DNA of 61,035 nucleotides, taken from contig CAMIMS010000007.1 of the NCBI GenBank assembly GCA_946221025.1, positions 1 through 61,035 on the forward strand. The letters run 5' to 3'. Of the stretch, positions 27,364-35,541 are shown piece after piece; positions within the stretch are counted from its first letter, which is position 1, and every line of letters begins with the position of its first letter. Below the pieces are notes generated by a model that was not told the DNA's origin, did not search any database, and saw nothing but the letters and a program-made list of their open reading frames with translations. The stretch comes from an uncultured Pseudoclavibacter sp. (lineage in GTDB: Bacteria; Actinomycetota; Actinomycetes; Actinomycetales; Microbacteriaceae). The translations under genes were made by a program, and so were the position numbers.

Positions 27364-27975
27364 TCACGCCTCGACAACGCTCCCGTTTCGCGGCACGCCA
27401 CCCGGGAGCTCGATCGGCACCGCCGTAGCCGCCGCGATATCGACCCGGTCAATCGCCTGGATATGCAGGTGAGGCTCGGTGCTGTTGCCGCTGTTTCCGC
27501 ATTGAGCGATTGGCTGCCCGACCCGCACCCGGTCGCCGACAGCGACCTGCACACTGCCCTGGCGAAGGTGGCAGAGCGCCACGACCGACCCGGCCGAAAC
27601 GTGGATGAGGATGCGGTTTCCCGCGAGCGCCTCCCATCCCTGCCTCGCACGCTCGCGCTGCCCCAGCACGTATCCGACCGAAGGCAAACCTCGATATGCC
27701 TCGTGGTCGGGCAGCGAATCGGTAACGGCTACCACTTCCCCGTCAACCGGCGCGAAAATGTCTCGCCCAAAACCCGGGAACACGGTCGCGGGCTCGGGTC
27801 GAAACCAACTGCGCAGGCGCATCGGGGCCGTGGATCGACCGGAACCGAGCGGCACGAAATCGATCGCGTACGCGGATGCGAACGCATCCGTTCCGTGACT
27901 CGGCACGCGATTCGCGGGCGAGTTCTGCACGAGCCACCTGCCGGAGAACGGGTAGGCAAGTTCGAGCGCGCGCAT
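27364..27975 (-). CDS. M23-family metallopeptidase
   Basis: 203 residues from ATG 27975, chosen over ATG 27981 because AGGTGG then lies 6 nt upstream. M23 zinc motif: His27 and Asp39 (SHGTD followed by AIDF), an ALCHLRQGSV segment, and the catalytic EPHLHIQAID near residue 175, all present. Unlike most M23 endopeptidases there is no visible signal peptide, so it may act inside the cell, be exported otherwise, or serve a non-peptidoglycan substrate. Confidence 0.78.
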   Translation of the reverse strand: MRALELAYPFSGRWLVQNSPANRVPSHGTDAFASAYAIDFVPLGSGRSTAPMRLRSWFRPEPATVFPGFGRDIFAPVDGEVVAVTDSLPDHEAYRGLPSVGYVLGQRERARQGWEALAGNRILIHVSAGSVVALCHLRQGSVQVAVGDRVRVGQPIAQCGNSGNSTEPHLHIQAIDRVDIAAATAVPIELPGGVPRNGSVVEA

Positions 27976-28013
27976 CTTCATCCACCTATCGAGCGCCCCG
28001 GCACCCGGTTGAG

Positions 28014-28385
28014 CTAGTGCGTCGCCGTCGTTTGCTGGTACAGGGCGAGCTTCACGTCGCCATCCACAACGTGGTACACGCTCGTCATGATCGCCTCGAA
28101 GGGCGCGTCGGTACCGCGCTGAGCCGTCGCCCGATACACGAGCGCCGCGGCGTCGTCTCCGAGCGGAATGACTCGCGAGTCGCTCAGCTCGTACGAGTCC
28201 CACGCGGGCGCCTGATTCAGCACGGCGACGACCTCATCACGGGTCATCACGTACCCGTTCACGAGGATCTGCACCCCGTCTTCGGTCATGAGGTCGCCGT
28301 AGAAGTCGGCGCCCTTCTGCTCGCACAGCGAATCCCATCCGCGGTGCTCGAGGTTCAGCAAGGATTCAAGGCTCAGGTCTGGCAT
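28014..28385 (-). CDS. SnoaL/DUF4440-like protein
   Basis: 123 residues. Cone-shaped NTF2-like pattern: LEHRGWDSLCEQKGADFY, ILVNGYVMTRDEVVAVL, AALVYRATAQRG and a C-terminal VYHVVDGDVKLALYQQT. Ligand or enzymatic role unknown. Expressed from a leaderless promoter. Confidence 0.78.
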   Translation of the reverse strand: MPDLSLESLLNLEHRGWDSLCEQKGADFYGDLMTEDGVQILVNGYVMTRDEVVAVLNQAPAWDSYELSDSRVIPLGDDAAALVYRATAQRGTDAPFEAIMTSVYHVVDGDVKLALYQQTTATH

Positions 28386-28656
28386 CTCGAAACGGTAACG
28401 ATTCGATCCTGAGGGTCGCCTCTTAGCACGATTTTTCCCCAGCGTTCGACCCGTTACAGTGATGCCCGTCCAGCACCGTTGCGGACTTCGTAAGGGGGCT
28501 GTCGTTCGAAAAATGAACGAGATTTCGTGCGCCGAGAATCGCGCCGCATTCGCAGTGGGGTTTTGGCGTCTGATCGACACATAGCGATGCCGAGGGCTGC
28601 CCCCATCAGCTCATCCCCAACCCTTGCTCATCCCCGCCCCCACTGGAGGATCTGCG
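28386..28656. promoter_or_regulatory. divergent region with a candidate operator before the ThDP gene
   Basis: 271 nt. For the minus gene: -10 TACCGT (28392-28397), 6 nt before its ATG. For the plus gene: a short inverted repeat TCGTTC/GAACGA (28502-28507, 28515-28520; 7-nt spacer) in an A-rich patch is a possible operator. GGAGGA 6 nt before ATG 28657 is its ribosome binding site. The repeat does not fit the LexA box order. Confidence 0.45.
28392..28397 (-). promoter_or_regulatory. leaderless -10 of the SnoaL-like gene
   Basis: TACCGT on the minus strand, 6 nt before ATG 28385. Confidence 0.6.
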
Positions 28657-30399
28657 ATGTCTGCATCCACTTCGCCAGTCACCACTGACGCACCGAACGC
28701 CGCAATCGAAACGCCCGCAACGACCGAACCGAAACCGTCATCGGTCTCCGCGCGAATCGCTGAGGTGGTGAGCCATTACGTCACGCACTGCTTCGGCGTG
28801 ATGGGCAATGGCAACGCGCACTTTGTGGATGCGCTCGCAGACAGTCCCGTTGAGTACGTGGCGGTTCGACACGAGGTCGCGACCGTCGCATCCGCCGATG
28901 CGTTTCATCGGGTGAGTCGCCGCCTCGCCGTGGCGACGGCAACGTACGGAGCCGGGTTCACGAACACGCTGACTGCGCTCACCGATGCGCGCATTCAGCG
29001 GACCCCCCTGCTTCTGGTTGCCGGTGGCGCCCCCTTAGCCGGCCTTCGCGCCTGGGACGTTGACAACGACCGCCTCGGCGGTGCGCTCGACGTGCCGGTG
29101 ATGACTGTCTCTGAGAACGACCCCGGCGCGACCACGCTCGCGGCGATCGCGCGCGCCATCGAAGAGCGCACGCCGGTGATTCTCTCCATCCCCTATGACC
29201 TCGCCGCTGCAGAGGCGGCCCATGAGAACCTCGTCTTTCCCGAGTTCACGGCCGCTACTCCCGAGCTTGACCAGGAGCGCGTGCAGGAGATCGCCGACCG
29301 GATGATCGTCGCCGAGCGCCCGCTGATCATCGCCGGTCGCGGTGCGCGCTACGCCGCCGATGAACTGCGTCAGCTCGCCGATTGCCTCGGCGCGATCACC
29401 GTGACCTCCGCCCCCGCGCGGGGACTGTTCGCCGATCGAGCCCGCGACGCGGGCGTGTGCGGTGGGTTCTCGTCGGAGGCGACCCAGGCACTCGTTGGCA
29501 AGGCGGATGCGGTGCTCGCGATTGGCGCGAGCCTCAACGACTTCACGATGGGCTTCGGGAACCTCCTGCACGGGTCGGCTGACCTCATCCAGATCGACCT
29601 GGCCGAACAGGCCACGAACTCCCGTGTGTGCACGTATCTGCGCGCCGATGCGAAGCAGGCGGCTGCAGCGCTTGTTGACGTGGCCTGCGAAGACATCGAC
29701 TGCGGTCACGAGGGCCGCTGGCCGGAACTTGCTGATCAGCGCACGGATGGCTTCCAGTTCGACCGCGACCCGGGCACCGGCACCGCCTCGGATGGCCGCC
29801 TCGACCCGCGCACCGTGTTCAGCGAGCTTGACCGCATCCTGCCCGAGGACAGGCTGGTCGTCACCGACGGTGGACATTTCATCGGATGGCCGAACACCTA
29901 CTTCTCGCTGCCGTCCCCCGACAGCATCGTGATGGTGGGCACGGCCTTCCAGTCGATCGGGCTCGGCTTCTCGTCCGCTCCCGGCGCTGCCTGCGCGGAG
30001 CCGAACCGAACCCTCGTTGTGGTGACCGGCGATGGCGGGGGGCTCATGGCGCTCGCCGACCTCGACTCGACGGTGCGCGCCTCGAACCGCGCCGTGATCG
30101 TGGTCGTGAACGACGCCGCGTACAACGCCGAGATCACCCAGTACGGAACGATCGGGCTGGATGAGCACGCGATGCGCATCGATGAGGTCGATTTCGCGGC
30201 CCTCGCTCCCGCCGTTGGCGCGGAGGGCATCGTCGCGAGAACACCGGAGGACCTGCAGCAGGTCGCCCAGTGGGTCGAGTCGCACGACTCGGGGGCGCTC
30301 ATCGTTGACTGCCGCATTTCGCCCGAGGTCGTCGCCCCGTACCAGCAGGAGATCATGGAGCGGCTGCGCCGAAACCTCGGGATCGTTGAGGTGAACTAG
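28657..30399 (+). CDS. thiamine-diphosphate-dependent enzyme (acetolactate synthase/benzoylformate decarboxylase fold)
   Basis: 580 residues. The first 28 are disordered. The PYR domain has GVMGNGNAHFVDAL and the catalytic Glu73 in RHEVATVASADAF; the PP domain has GDGGGLMA (Asp459) and NDAAYN about 26 residues later, the ThDP/Mg2+ motif. No membrane-anchor tail like pyruvate oxidase is seen. Substrate not assignable from sequence alone: acetolactate synthase, sulfoacetaldehyde acetyltransferase and 2-oxoacid decarboxylase subfamilies all share this pattern. No ilvN-like regulatory subunit lies beside it, which argues against biosynthetic acetolactate synthase. Confidence 0.85.
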   Translation: MSASTSPVTTDAPNAAIETPATTEPKPSSVSARIAEVVSHYVTHCFGVMGNGNAHFVDALADSPVEYVAVRHEVATVASADAFHRVSRRLAVATATYGAGFTNTLTALTDARIQRTPLLLVAGGAPLAGLRAWDVDNDRLGGALDVPVMTVSENDPGATTLAAIARAIEERTPVILSIPYDLAAAEAAHENLVFPEFTAATPELDQERVQEIADRMIVAERPLIIAGRGARYAADELRQLADCLGAITVTSAPARGLFADRARDAGVCGGFSSEATQALVGKADAVLAIGASLNDFTMGFGNLLHGSADLIQIDLAEQATNSRVCTYLRADAKQAAAALVDVACEDIDCGHEGRWPELADQRTDGFQFDRDPGTGTASDGRLDPRTVFSELDRILPEDRLVVTDGGHFIGWPNTYFSLPSPDSIVMVGTAFQSIGLGFSSAPGAACAEPNRTLVVVTGDGGGLMALADLDSTVRASNRAVIVVVNDAAYNAEITQYGTIGLDEHAMRIDEVDFAALAPAVGAEGIVARTPEDLQQVAQWVESHDSGALIVDCRISPEVVAPYQQEIMERLRRNLGIVEVN

Positions 30400-30484
30400 C
30401 GCGAGTGATTCGGATGCGTACGTGCATCCCGCCGCGCTTCGCGTGATCACACCGTATTCGGAGAAACGCTCAAGGCACTCCTTT

Positions 30485-30490
30485 TAGCCT
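30485..30490 (+). promoter_or_regulatory. leaderless -10 of the first lipoprotein gene
   Basis: TAGCCT, 6 nt before GTG 30497. Confidence 0.55.
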
Positions 30491-30496
30491 CAGTGC

Positions 30497-31180
30497 GTGG
30501 ATTCACAACGACGTAATCTCATTCCGACCCCGACTGTTCTTCGGACGCTTACCGTGCTCGCCGCGACGAGCGCTCTCGGCCTTGCCGGCTGCTCTGACCC
30601 GGGCGCCAACCCGGCACCGGCTACCACCGAAACGGTCGTCGAGACCGAAACCGTTCAGCCCGAGGACACCGCCGAGGGCCAAGAGGGCACGGATGCGGCC
30701 GGGTCCGGCTCTGACGAGCAGTGCGGTATCAACCCGGAAGACCCGCGCATCCAGGAGGCGATCGCGAATGTTCCGGCCGCGTTCACTGAAGCCGCTTCCG
30801 CGAATCAAGACGTGGCGTGGTCGACCAATGTGACGGATACGTCATTCGACCCGTGCGCCGACCTCTCATACGCGCAGTTGAGCATTGAAGGCGCGACCGG
30901 ATCCTCGCCGATGCAGGTGATGCTCTTCCACCGCGGCGAGTACATCGGCACGACGAGCGACTGCGCGCCCGGCAACCAGAAGGTGAACCAGGACGACGAC
31001 AAGTCGATCACCGTCACCTACCGCTGGCCGAAGCCCGGTGAGGGAACCGCGGGCGACACGTTCAGCGAGGACGTGACGTACACCTGGGTCGACGACGAGA
31101 CCGGCGTCAGCATGAGTGGCCCCATCCCGATGGATGCGCTCAACGAGGGCATCTGCCACACCTGGCCGCCCAAGCAGTAG
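30497..31180 (+). CDS. LppP/LprE-family lipoprotein, copy 1
   Basis: 227 residues from GTG 30497. Signal peptide with lipobox LAGC (Cys32), an acidic Thr/Glu linker, then the domain with CGINPEDPRI, DPCADLSYAQL, RGEYIGTTSDCAP, TYRWPKPGE and CHTWPPKQ. Paired cysteines probably form disulfides outside the cell. Close paralogue of the next gene, with the same start-region pattern (GTG, leaderless). Function unknown; the family is surface-anchored. Confidence 0.85.
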   Translation: MDSQRRNLIPTPTVLRTLTVLAATSALGLAGCSDPGANPAPATTETVVETETVQPEDTAEGQEGTDAAGSGSDEQCGINPEDPRIQEAIANVPAAFTEAASANQDVAWSTNVTDTSFDPCADLSYAQLSIEGATGSSPMQVMLFHRGEYIGTTSDCAPGNQKVNQDDDKSITVTYRWPKPGEGTAGDTFSEDVTYTWVDDETGVSMSGPIPMDALNEGICHTWPPKQ

Positions 31181-31204
31181 CGACTTTCACCCCAACTGCA
31201 TCGA

Positions 31205-31240
31205 CGTGGCGCTGCGCGACAACCATCGCGCAGCGCCACG
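31205..31240 (+). terminator. strong hairpin between the two lipoprotein genes
   Basis: Perfect 14-bp arms (31205-31218 and 31227-31240) with an 8-nt loop, 25 nt after the stop of copy 1. Separates transcription of the two paralogues; no T tract. Confidence 0.75.
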
Positions 31241-31273
31241 CGGGTTCATATCGGGTTGTCGCAGACCGCGACT

Positions 31274-31279
31274 TACCAT
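31274..31279 (+). promoter_or_regulatory. leaderless -10 of the second lipoprotein gene
   Basis: TACCAT, 6 nt before GTG 31286; decides this start over the upstream in-frame ATG at 31256. Confidence 0.6.
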
Positions 31280-31285
31280 CTGACC

Positions 31286-32011
31286 GTGGACCAGCAACAC
31301 CGTCACTCCCCCACTGGCACGTCGCGATTCCGTTTTCCAGCCACGCGCATGCGGTCGTTGATCGCTTGCGCCGGCGTTATCGGGCTCGCTTTGAGTGGAT
31401 GCTCGAGCAACGGGGACGCCCCGGCACCGTCTGCCTCGCAAGCGAGTGAGCCGCCCGAAACGCCAACGTCGGTGCCGTCCGCAACGGGTTCAGACACCGC
31501 ACCGTCAGAAAGCCCTGAGGCAGCCGCTGTCGATCCGGGCCCAACCGAGCAGTGCGGAGTGAACCCGGATGATCCCCGCATCCTCGATGCCATCGCGAAG
31601 GTGCCGCCGGCGTTCACCGAGGCTTCACGGGTAAACCAAGACGCAACCTGGTCTACAAGTAATGTCGAGACCTCATTCGACCCGTGCGCAGAGCTTTCCT
31701 TTGCGCTGCTAAGCCTCTCGAATGCGACAGGCTCCTCACCGAACCAAGTCGCGCTCTTTCACTACGGCGAGTACATCGGCACGACGAGCGATTGCGCGCC
31801 GGGATTCCAGGTCGTTCGACAGGTCAGTGATGACTCGATCATCGTGACCTACCGGTGGCCGAAACCCGGAGAGCCGAATGCGGGAGAGAAGGACGAGCGC
31901 GAGGTTCAATACACGTGGGTTGACGACGACACCGGTGTGCAGATGCAGGGGCAGATCCCGATGGAAGCCATCAACGAACAGATCTGCCACACCTGGCCGC
32001 CGGTGCAGTAA
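31286..32011 (+). CDS. LppP/LprE-family lipoprotein, copy 2
   Basis: 241 residues from GTG 31286. Basic N-terminus, lipobox LSGC (Cys39), Pro/Ser/Glu linker, then the same domain as copy 1: CGVNPDDPRI, DPCAELSFALL, YGEYIGTTSDCAP, TYRWPKPGE and CHTWPPVQ. The domain is well conserved between copies while the linkers differ, as expected of an older tandem duplication. Confidence 0.85.
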   Translation: MDQQHRHSPTGTSRFRFPATRMRSLIACAGVIGLALSGCSSNGDAPAPSASQASEPPETPTSVPSATGSDTAPSESPEAAAVDPGPTEQCGVNPDDPRILDAIAKVPPAFTEASRVNQDATWSTSNVETSFDPCAELSFALLSLSNATGSSPNQVALFHYGEYIGTTSDCAPGFQVVRQVSDDSIIVTYRWPKPGEPNAGEKDEREVQYTWVDDDTGVQMQGQIPMEAINEQICHTWPPVQ

Positions 32012-32042
32012 CGACGACACTCCCCGAAGGGATGCGGAGGAG

Positions 32043-32366
32043 CTACTCGTCGAGGGCGAGTTCGCTCGGCAGTTCGAACTGGTTGGCGGTGAGCTCTTCG
32101 ACGTTGACGTCTTTGAAGGTGAGCACTCGCACGTTCTTCACGAACCGGTTCGAGCGGTACACATCCCAAACCCACACATCGTTCAGGTTCAGCTCGAAGT
32201 AAAAGTCGTGGTCGGCGTCGCGACGCACGAGCTCGACGCTATTGGCGAGGTAGAAGCGGCGCTCGGTCTCGATGACGTATTTGAACTGCGAGGCGATGTC
32301 GCGATACTCGCGGAACAGGGCGAGTTCTTGCTCGCGTTCGTAGTCGTCGAATTGTTCAGCGTCCAT
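32043..32366 (-). CDS. DUF2469 actinobacterial protein
   Basis: 107 residues, very acidic, with the family pattern DDYEREQELALFREYRDIAS, FKYVIETERRFYLAN and VWVWDVYRSNRFVKNV. Conserved partner of rnhB in actinobacteria; its start overlaps the rnhB end by 11 nt, so translation is coupled. Function unknown. Confidence 0.93.
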   Translation of the reverse strand: MDAEQFDDYEREQELALFREYRDIASQFKYVIETERRFYLANSVELVRRDADHDFYFELNLNDVWVWDVYRSNRFVKNVRVLTFKDVNVEELTANQFELPSELALDE

Positions 32367-33087
32367 GATCCGACAAGTCTAGGTCGTGCGCATCGATCAG
32401 GCTCGGCTCCCCCAGAATGCGACGCAGCCACCCCTCACGGTGCAGCGGATGCGCGCCATGCTCACGAATCGCCTCCGCATGCGCCGCCGACGCGTAGCCC
32501 TTGTTCCGCGCCCAGCCATAGGCGGGAGCGAGCGCATCGGCCTCGCGCATGAGCGCATCCCGGTGCACCTTCGCCACGACGCTCGCTGCCGCGACGCTTG
32601 CGCAATCGCGGTCGGCCTTCGGTTGCACGATCACGTGTGCCGAGCGAAGCAGCGGATTCGCGGATGCGATGAGCATGCGGCTGAGCCAATCGTGGCTTCC
32701 GTCAAGAATCACGGCCACAGGGCCGGATCTGCCCGCATCCGCGAACTGCGCCGCGACCCGATCAAGTGCGCGAGCCGATGCGGCTGCGAGCGCGCCCGTA
32801 ATCCCGATCTTGGCAATCTCCGCGGGTTCCGAAAGACCAACGCCCCAGGCCACGCCCCACCGCTGGCAAGGTTCGGCGAGCGCTTCGCGCCGCTTCTCGC
32901 TAAGCAACTTTGAATCACGCAGGCCCGTCGGAAACCCGTCCTCGACGCGCACCGAATCGACGGCGACAGCCCCGACCGCAACGGGCCCGGCAAGTGCCCC
33001 ACGCCCCACCTCATCAATCCCGATCACGAGGCTCGCGTCGGCAAGCAGGCGCCGCTCAACGTCGAGGGTCGGATCCGGGCGCGTCAC
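32356..33087 (-). CDS. rnhB: ribonuclease HII
   Basis: 243 residues. Removes ribonucleotides from DNA and RNA of RNA/DNA hybrids. Catalytic acids in IGIDEVGRG (Asp, Glu), VILDGSHDWL and KADRDCASVAAAS are present. GTG start overlaps the lepB stop (GTGA). Confidence 0.96.
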   Translation of the reverse strand: MTRPDPTLDVERRLLADASLVIGIDEVGRGALAGPVAVGAVAVDSVRVEDGFPTGLRDSKLLSEKRREALAEPCQRWGVAWGVGLSEPAEIAKIGITGALAAASARALDRVAAQFADAGRSGPVAVILDGSHDWLSRMLIASANPLLRSAHVIVQPKADRDCASVAAASVVAKVHRDALMREADALAPAYGWARNKGYASAAHAEAIREHGAHPLHREGWLRRILGEPSLIDAHDLDLSDHGR

Positions 33088-33989
33088 GGCTCTCTGCTCG
33101 GGACCTGCGCGTACACATCCGGATAGCTGTCGAGTATGCCGATGCGATCAAGCGGCAGATTGATCATGAACGCGTGCCCGATCACCTGCGACATCGGCAC
33201 GAAGCCCTTCGTGGGCAGGTCTTGGTGAAAGCGAGAATCTTGCGAGTTGTAGCGGTTATCGCCCATCACCCACAGCGCATCCGCAGGCACCGTCACATCG
33301 AACTCGACACCCGAGGCGGGCTCACCCTGCACGGTTTGGATATACGGCTCGGTTATTGGCACATCGTTAATGATCAAACGCCCCTGATCATCGCAGCACT
33401 TGACCCGATCACCGGGTAGACCGATGACGCGTTTAATCAGCGTTCCCTGGGTTTGCTCGCTTCCCACGCCCATGGATTCGAGCAGCCGATCCAAAGGAGT
33501 TTTCTCCTCAATCGCCGTCGGCGCATTCGAGGGCAACCACCCGCCCGGGTCTTTGAACACGATGACCTGTCCGCGCTCGACCGGTACGACGTCGGGCACG
33601 AGCAGGTTCACGAGCACGCGATCGTCTTCCACGAGGGTTTGGCTCATGGACGCGGATGGAATGAAATACGGGCGAATGAGCCACGTTTTCATCGCCATCG
33701 ACAGCAGGAACGCCACCACCGCGACGACAACGAGATCACGAATGAATCGGACGGTTCCGCCGTCTTTCGGTTTCTGTCCCTCGGCAAGCAGCGGCTCTTC
33801 GAGACGACGATGCCGCGCGTTGTATGGCTCGCGGCCGTGCTGGGGGCCTAGGTCAGACGGAATCTCGTCATCTTCGGCGCGCTGCGCCTCTTTGGCTTCC
33901 CGGCGGGTGCGCGGCTGATCACCGCCAATGCGACCGCTGACCGCATCGTCAAAGAGGTCGGGGCCGACCTCGATGTCGCCTGCAGCCAT
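33084..33989 (-). CDS. lepB: signal peptidase I
   Basis: 301 residues from ATG 33989, which has AGGA 8 nt upstream. Long charged cytoplasmic N-terminus (1-78), one membrane helix (about 83-100), then nucleophile Ser114 in PSASM and general base Lys186 in LIKRVIGLPGD; later MGDNRYNSQDSR. Cleaves signal peptides of secreted proteins. Overlaps rnhB by 4 nt. Confidence 0.95.
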   Translation of the reverse strand: MAAGDIEVGPDLFDDAVSGRIGGDQPRTRREAKEAQRAEDDEIPSDLGPQHGREPYNARHRRLEEPLLAEGQKPKDGGTVRFIRDLVVVAVVAFLLSMAMKTWLIRPYFIPSASMSQTLVEDDRVLVNLLVPDVVPVERGQVIVFKDPGGWLPSNAPTAIEEKTPLDRLLESMGVGSEQTQGTLIKRVIGLPGDRVKCCDDQGRLIINDVPITEPYIQTVQGEPASGVEFDVTVPADALWVMGDNRYNSQDSRFHQDLPTKGFVPMSQVIGHAFMINLPLDRIGILDSYPDVYAQVPSREP

Positions 33990-34011
33990 GGGGGTTCCTG
34001 CCAATACGTGG

Positions 34012-34047
34012 GGTTCTGACCGGATTCTCGGTTCTCGCGGGATTCTC
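34012..34047. repeat. 18-bp tandem repeat upstream of lepB
   Basis: Two adjacent 18-nt units (34012-34029 and 34030-34047) agree at 15 positions, differing only in the middle. They sit between the lepB start and the rplS terminator, where a regulator could bind or transcription start. Confidence 0.6.
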
Positions 34048-34059
34048 TACGGTACGACA

Positions 34060-34096
34060 CGACCCACCCGCATGGCACAAAGCCGCGGGTGGGTCG
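34060..34096 (-). terminator. hairpin terminator after rplS
   Basis: Perfect 12-bp arms (34060-34071 and 34085-34096) with a 13-nt loop, 18 nt beyond the rplS stop. Confidence 0.75.
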
Positions 34097-34114
34097 ACGC
34101 AATGGGAGTGAGAG

Positions 34115-34462
34115 TTAGCTTTCGCGCTTCTCGCGAATCTTCGCGGCCTTACCGCGGCGGTCGCGGAGGTAGTAGAGCTTCGCGCGGCGAACTTCACCGC
34201 GGCTCACGACCTCGATCTTGTCGATGATCGGCGAGTGAACGGGGAACTGACGCTCAACGCCAACCTGGAAGCTGACCTTGCGAACCGTGAACGTCTCGCG
34301 AATGCCGTCACCCTGGCGGGCAATGACCACGCCCTGGAAGACCTGAATACGGGAGCGGTTTCCTTCGGTGATGTTCACGTGCACGCGCACGGTGTCGCCG
34401 GGGCGGAACTCCGGAATGTCCTCGCGAATTGAGGCCCGGTCTAGCTCGTCAATGATGTTCAT
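34115..34462 (-). CDS. rplS: 50S ribosomal protein L19
   Basis: 115 residues from ATG 34462: MNIIDELDRASIRED, PEFRPGDTVRVHV, EGNRSRIQVFQGVVI and VRRAKLYYLRDRRGKAA. Length and start match the family; the upstream ATG 34486 would add eight unconserved residues. Ends before a strong hairpin. Confidence 0.97.
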   Translation of the reverse strand: MNIIDELDRASIREDIPEFRPGDTVRVHVNITEGNRSRIQVFQGVVIARQGDGIRETFTVRKVSFQVGVERQFPVHSPIIDKIEVVSRGEVRRAKLYYLRDRRGKAAKIREKRES

Positions 34463-34639
34463 GATGTCGCTCTCTGCAATCGCCATCGGTCGACTGCGCG
34501 CTAAAGGAATCGAAAGGAGCGCGGTGCGCTCGAGTGCGGTGAAATGCTGGGCGCCCCGATGGCAGCTCCGAGCTACGGCACGAGGAGCTATGAAACCACA
34601 GTCAGCGATTGCCACGCAAGGCTTGTGTGGCCGGTCGCA

Positions 34640-35428
34640 CTAGGCGCCCGGTCGCCCGTCTTGCCCGAACACGTCACCCGTTCCCTCCGCATCCTCGCCG
34701 ACCGAAGGCGTGTTCGCGCCGCGCACCGGCCGGGTCGGGTCGAAGTCGGGATTTGCCGGGGCCTTGTTCGAGCCGAAGTTCGCACCGGGCGAGGTTGAGG
34801 ATGAGCGGGGGCGCGCGCCGGGGCCGGTTCGCGTCGAGCCTTCCGGGGCGGACTCGTCAAAGGGACCCTCCGGCTCAGGGCCCGGGGCACGATTGGCCGC
34901 GTACGGCGCCTGGCCCGAGGAATTTCCGTGAGCGGCAGCCTGCGACGCGTCGGCCGGGTAGAGCGTGACGCCCGGCGAGACCTCGGTCGTCTCCTGCGTG
35001 CCGCCGGCCGAGGCTGCGGCGGCGCTCGCGCGACGGGTCGCCGTAGCGCGCTCAATGCGCTCGGCCGTGGTGGTGGTCATCTTGCGCCACGCGTACACGA
35101 TCGCCAGAAGCGTGACGACGAGCGCGATCGCCATCGCGAAGCCGCCGTTGGGCTGGGGGATGAACGAGGCCACGATCCACAGCGCCCACGACACGAGCAC
35201 GACGGCAATGTCGGTGCCCGTGAGCGATTTTTCTTCGCGGTTGTCGGGCCGCATCCACAGCAGCGCTGCGAGCCCCATCAGGCACACGAAGACAATCGGC
35301 ATGGCGACCAAGACGCCGAGAAATTCACGCGGCGGCACTCCACGCGTGAACCAGCCGATCAGCGGCAGTCCACCGATGATGAACGCGGCAGGAAACAGCA
35401 GCGCGCGCAGAATCGATCCGAAACTCAT
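34640..35428 (-). CDS. four-helix membrane protein with long disordered tail
   Basis: 262 residues, not recognised. Four membrane segments (about 8-28, 35-60, 72-92, 96-113), then a basic helix and a long Pro/Gly/Ser/Glu-rich tail (about 130-262). Expressed by itself from a leaderless promoter, divergent from map. Confidence 0.65.
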   Translation of the reverse strand: MSFGSILRALLFPAAFIIGGLPLIGWFTRGVPPREFLGVLVAMPIVFVCLMGLAALLWMRPDNREEKSLTGTDIAVVLVSWALWIVASFIPQPNGGFAMAIALVVTLLAIVYAWRKMTTTTAERIERATATRRASAAAASAGGTQETTEVSPGVTLYPADASQAAAHGNSSGQAPYAANRAPGPEPEGPFDESAPEGSTRTGPGARPRSSSTSPGANFGSNKAPANPDFDPTRPVRGANTPSVGEDAEGTGDVFGQDGRPGA

Positions 35429-35434
35429 GCCATC

Positions 35435-35440
35435 ACGCTA
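35435..35440 (-). promoter_or_regulatory. leaderless -10 of the membrane protein gene
   Basis: TAGCGT on the minus strand, 6 nt before ATG 35428. Confidence 0.6.
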
Positions 35441-35528
35441 GAGCCTCCGGACGAACGACGACCGAATGCGGGCACGCGAGCCTTCGCTTTCGCGCATCCC
35501 GCCCGGTCGTTCCGGATGAGCGCGGCGA

Positions 35529-35534
35529 TACGCT
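35529..35534 (+). promoter_or_regulatory. leaderless -10 of map
   Basis: TACGCT, 7 nt before ATG 35542; no ribosome binding site. Confidence 0.6.
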
Positions 35535-35541
35535 TGACGTC

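Noticed and set aside
28502..28520. LexA/SOS box before the ThDP gene
   Set aside because: The half-sites are in the order GTTC...GAAC, opposite to the actinobacterial GAAC-N4-GTTC box.
29035..30450. 471-codon minus-strand frame opposite the ThDP enzyme
   Set aside because: Composition is Arg/Ala/Gly-rich shadow sequence and the plus strand has clear catalytic motifs.
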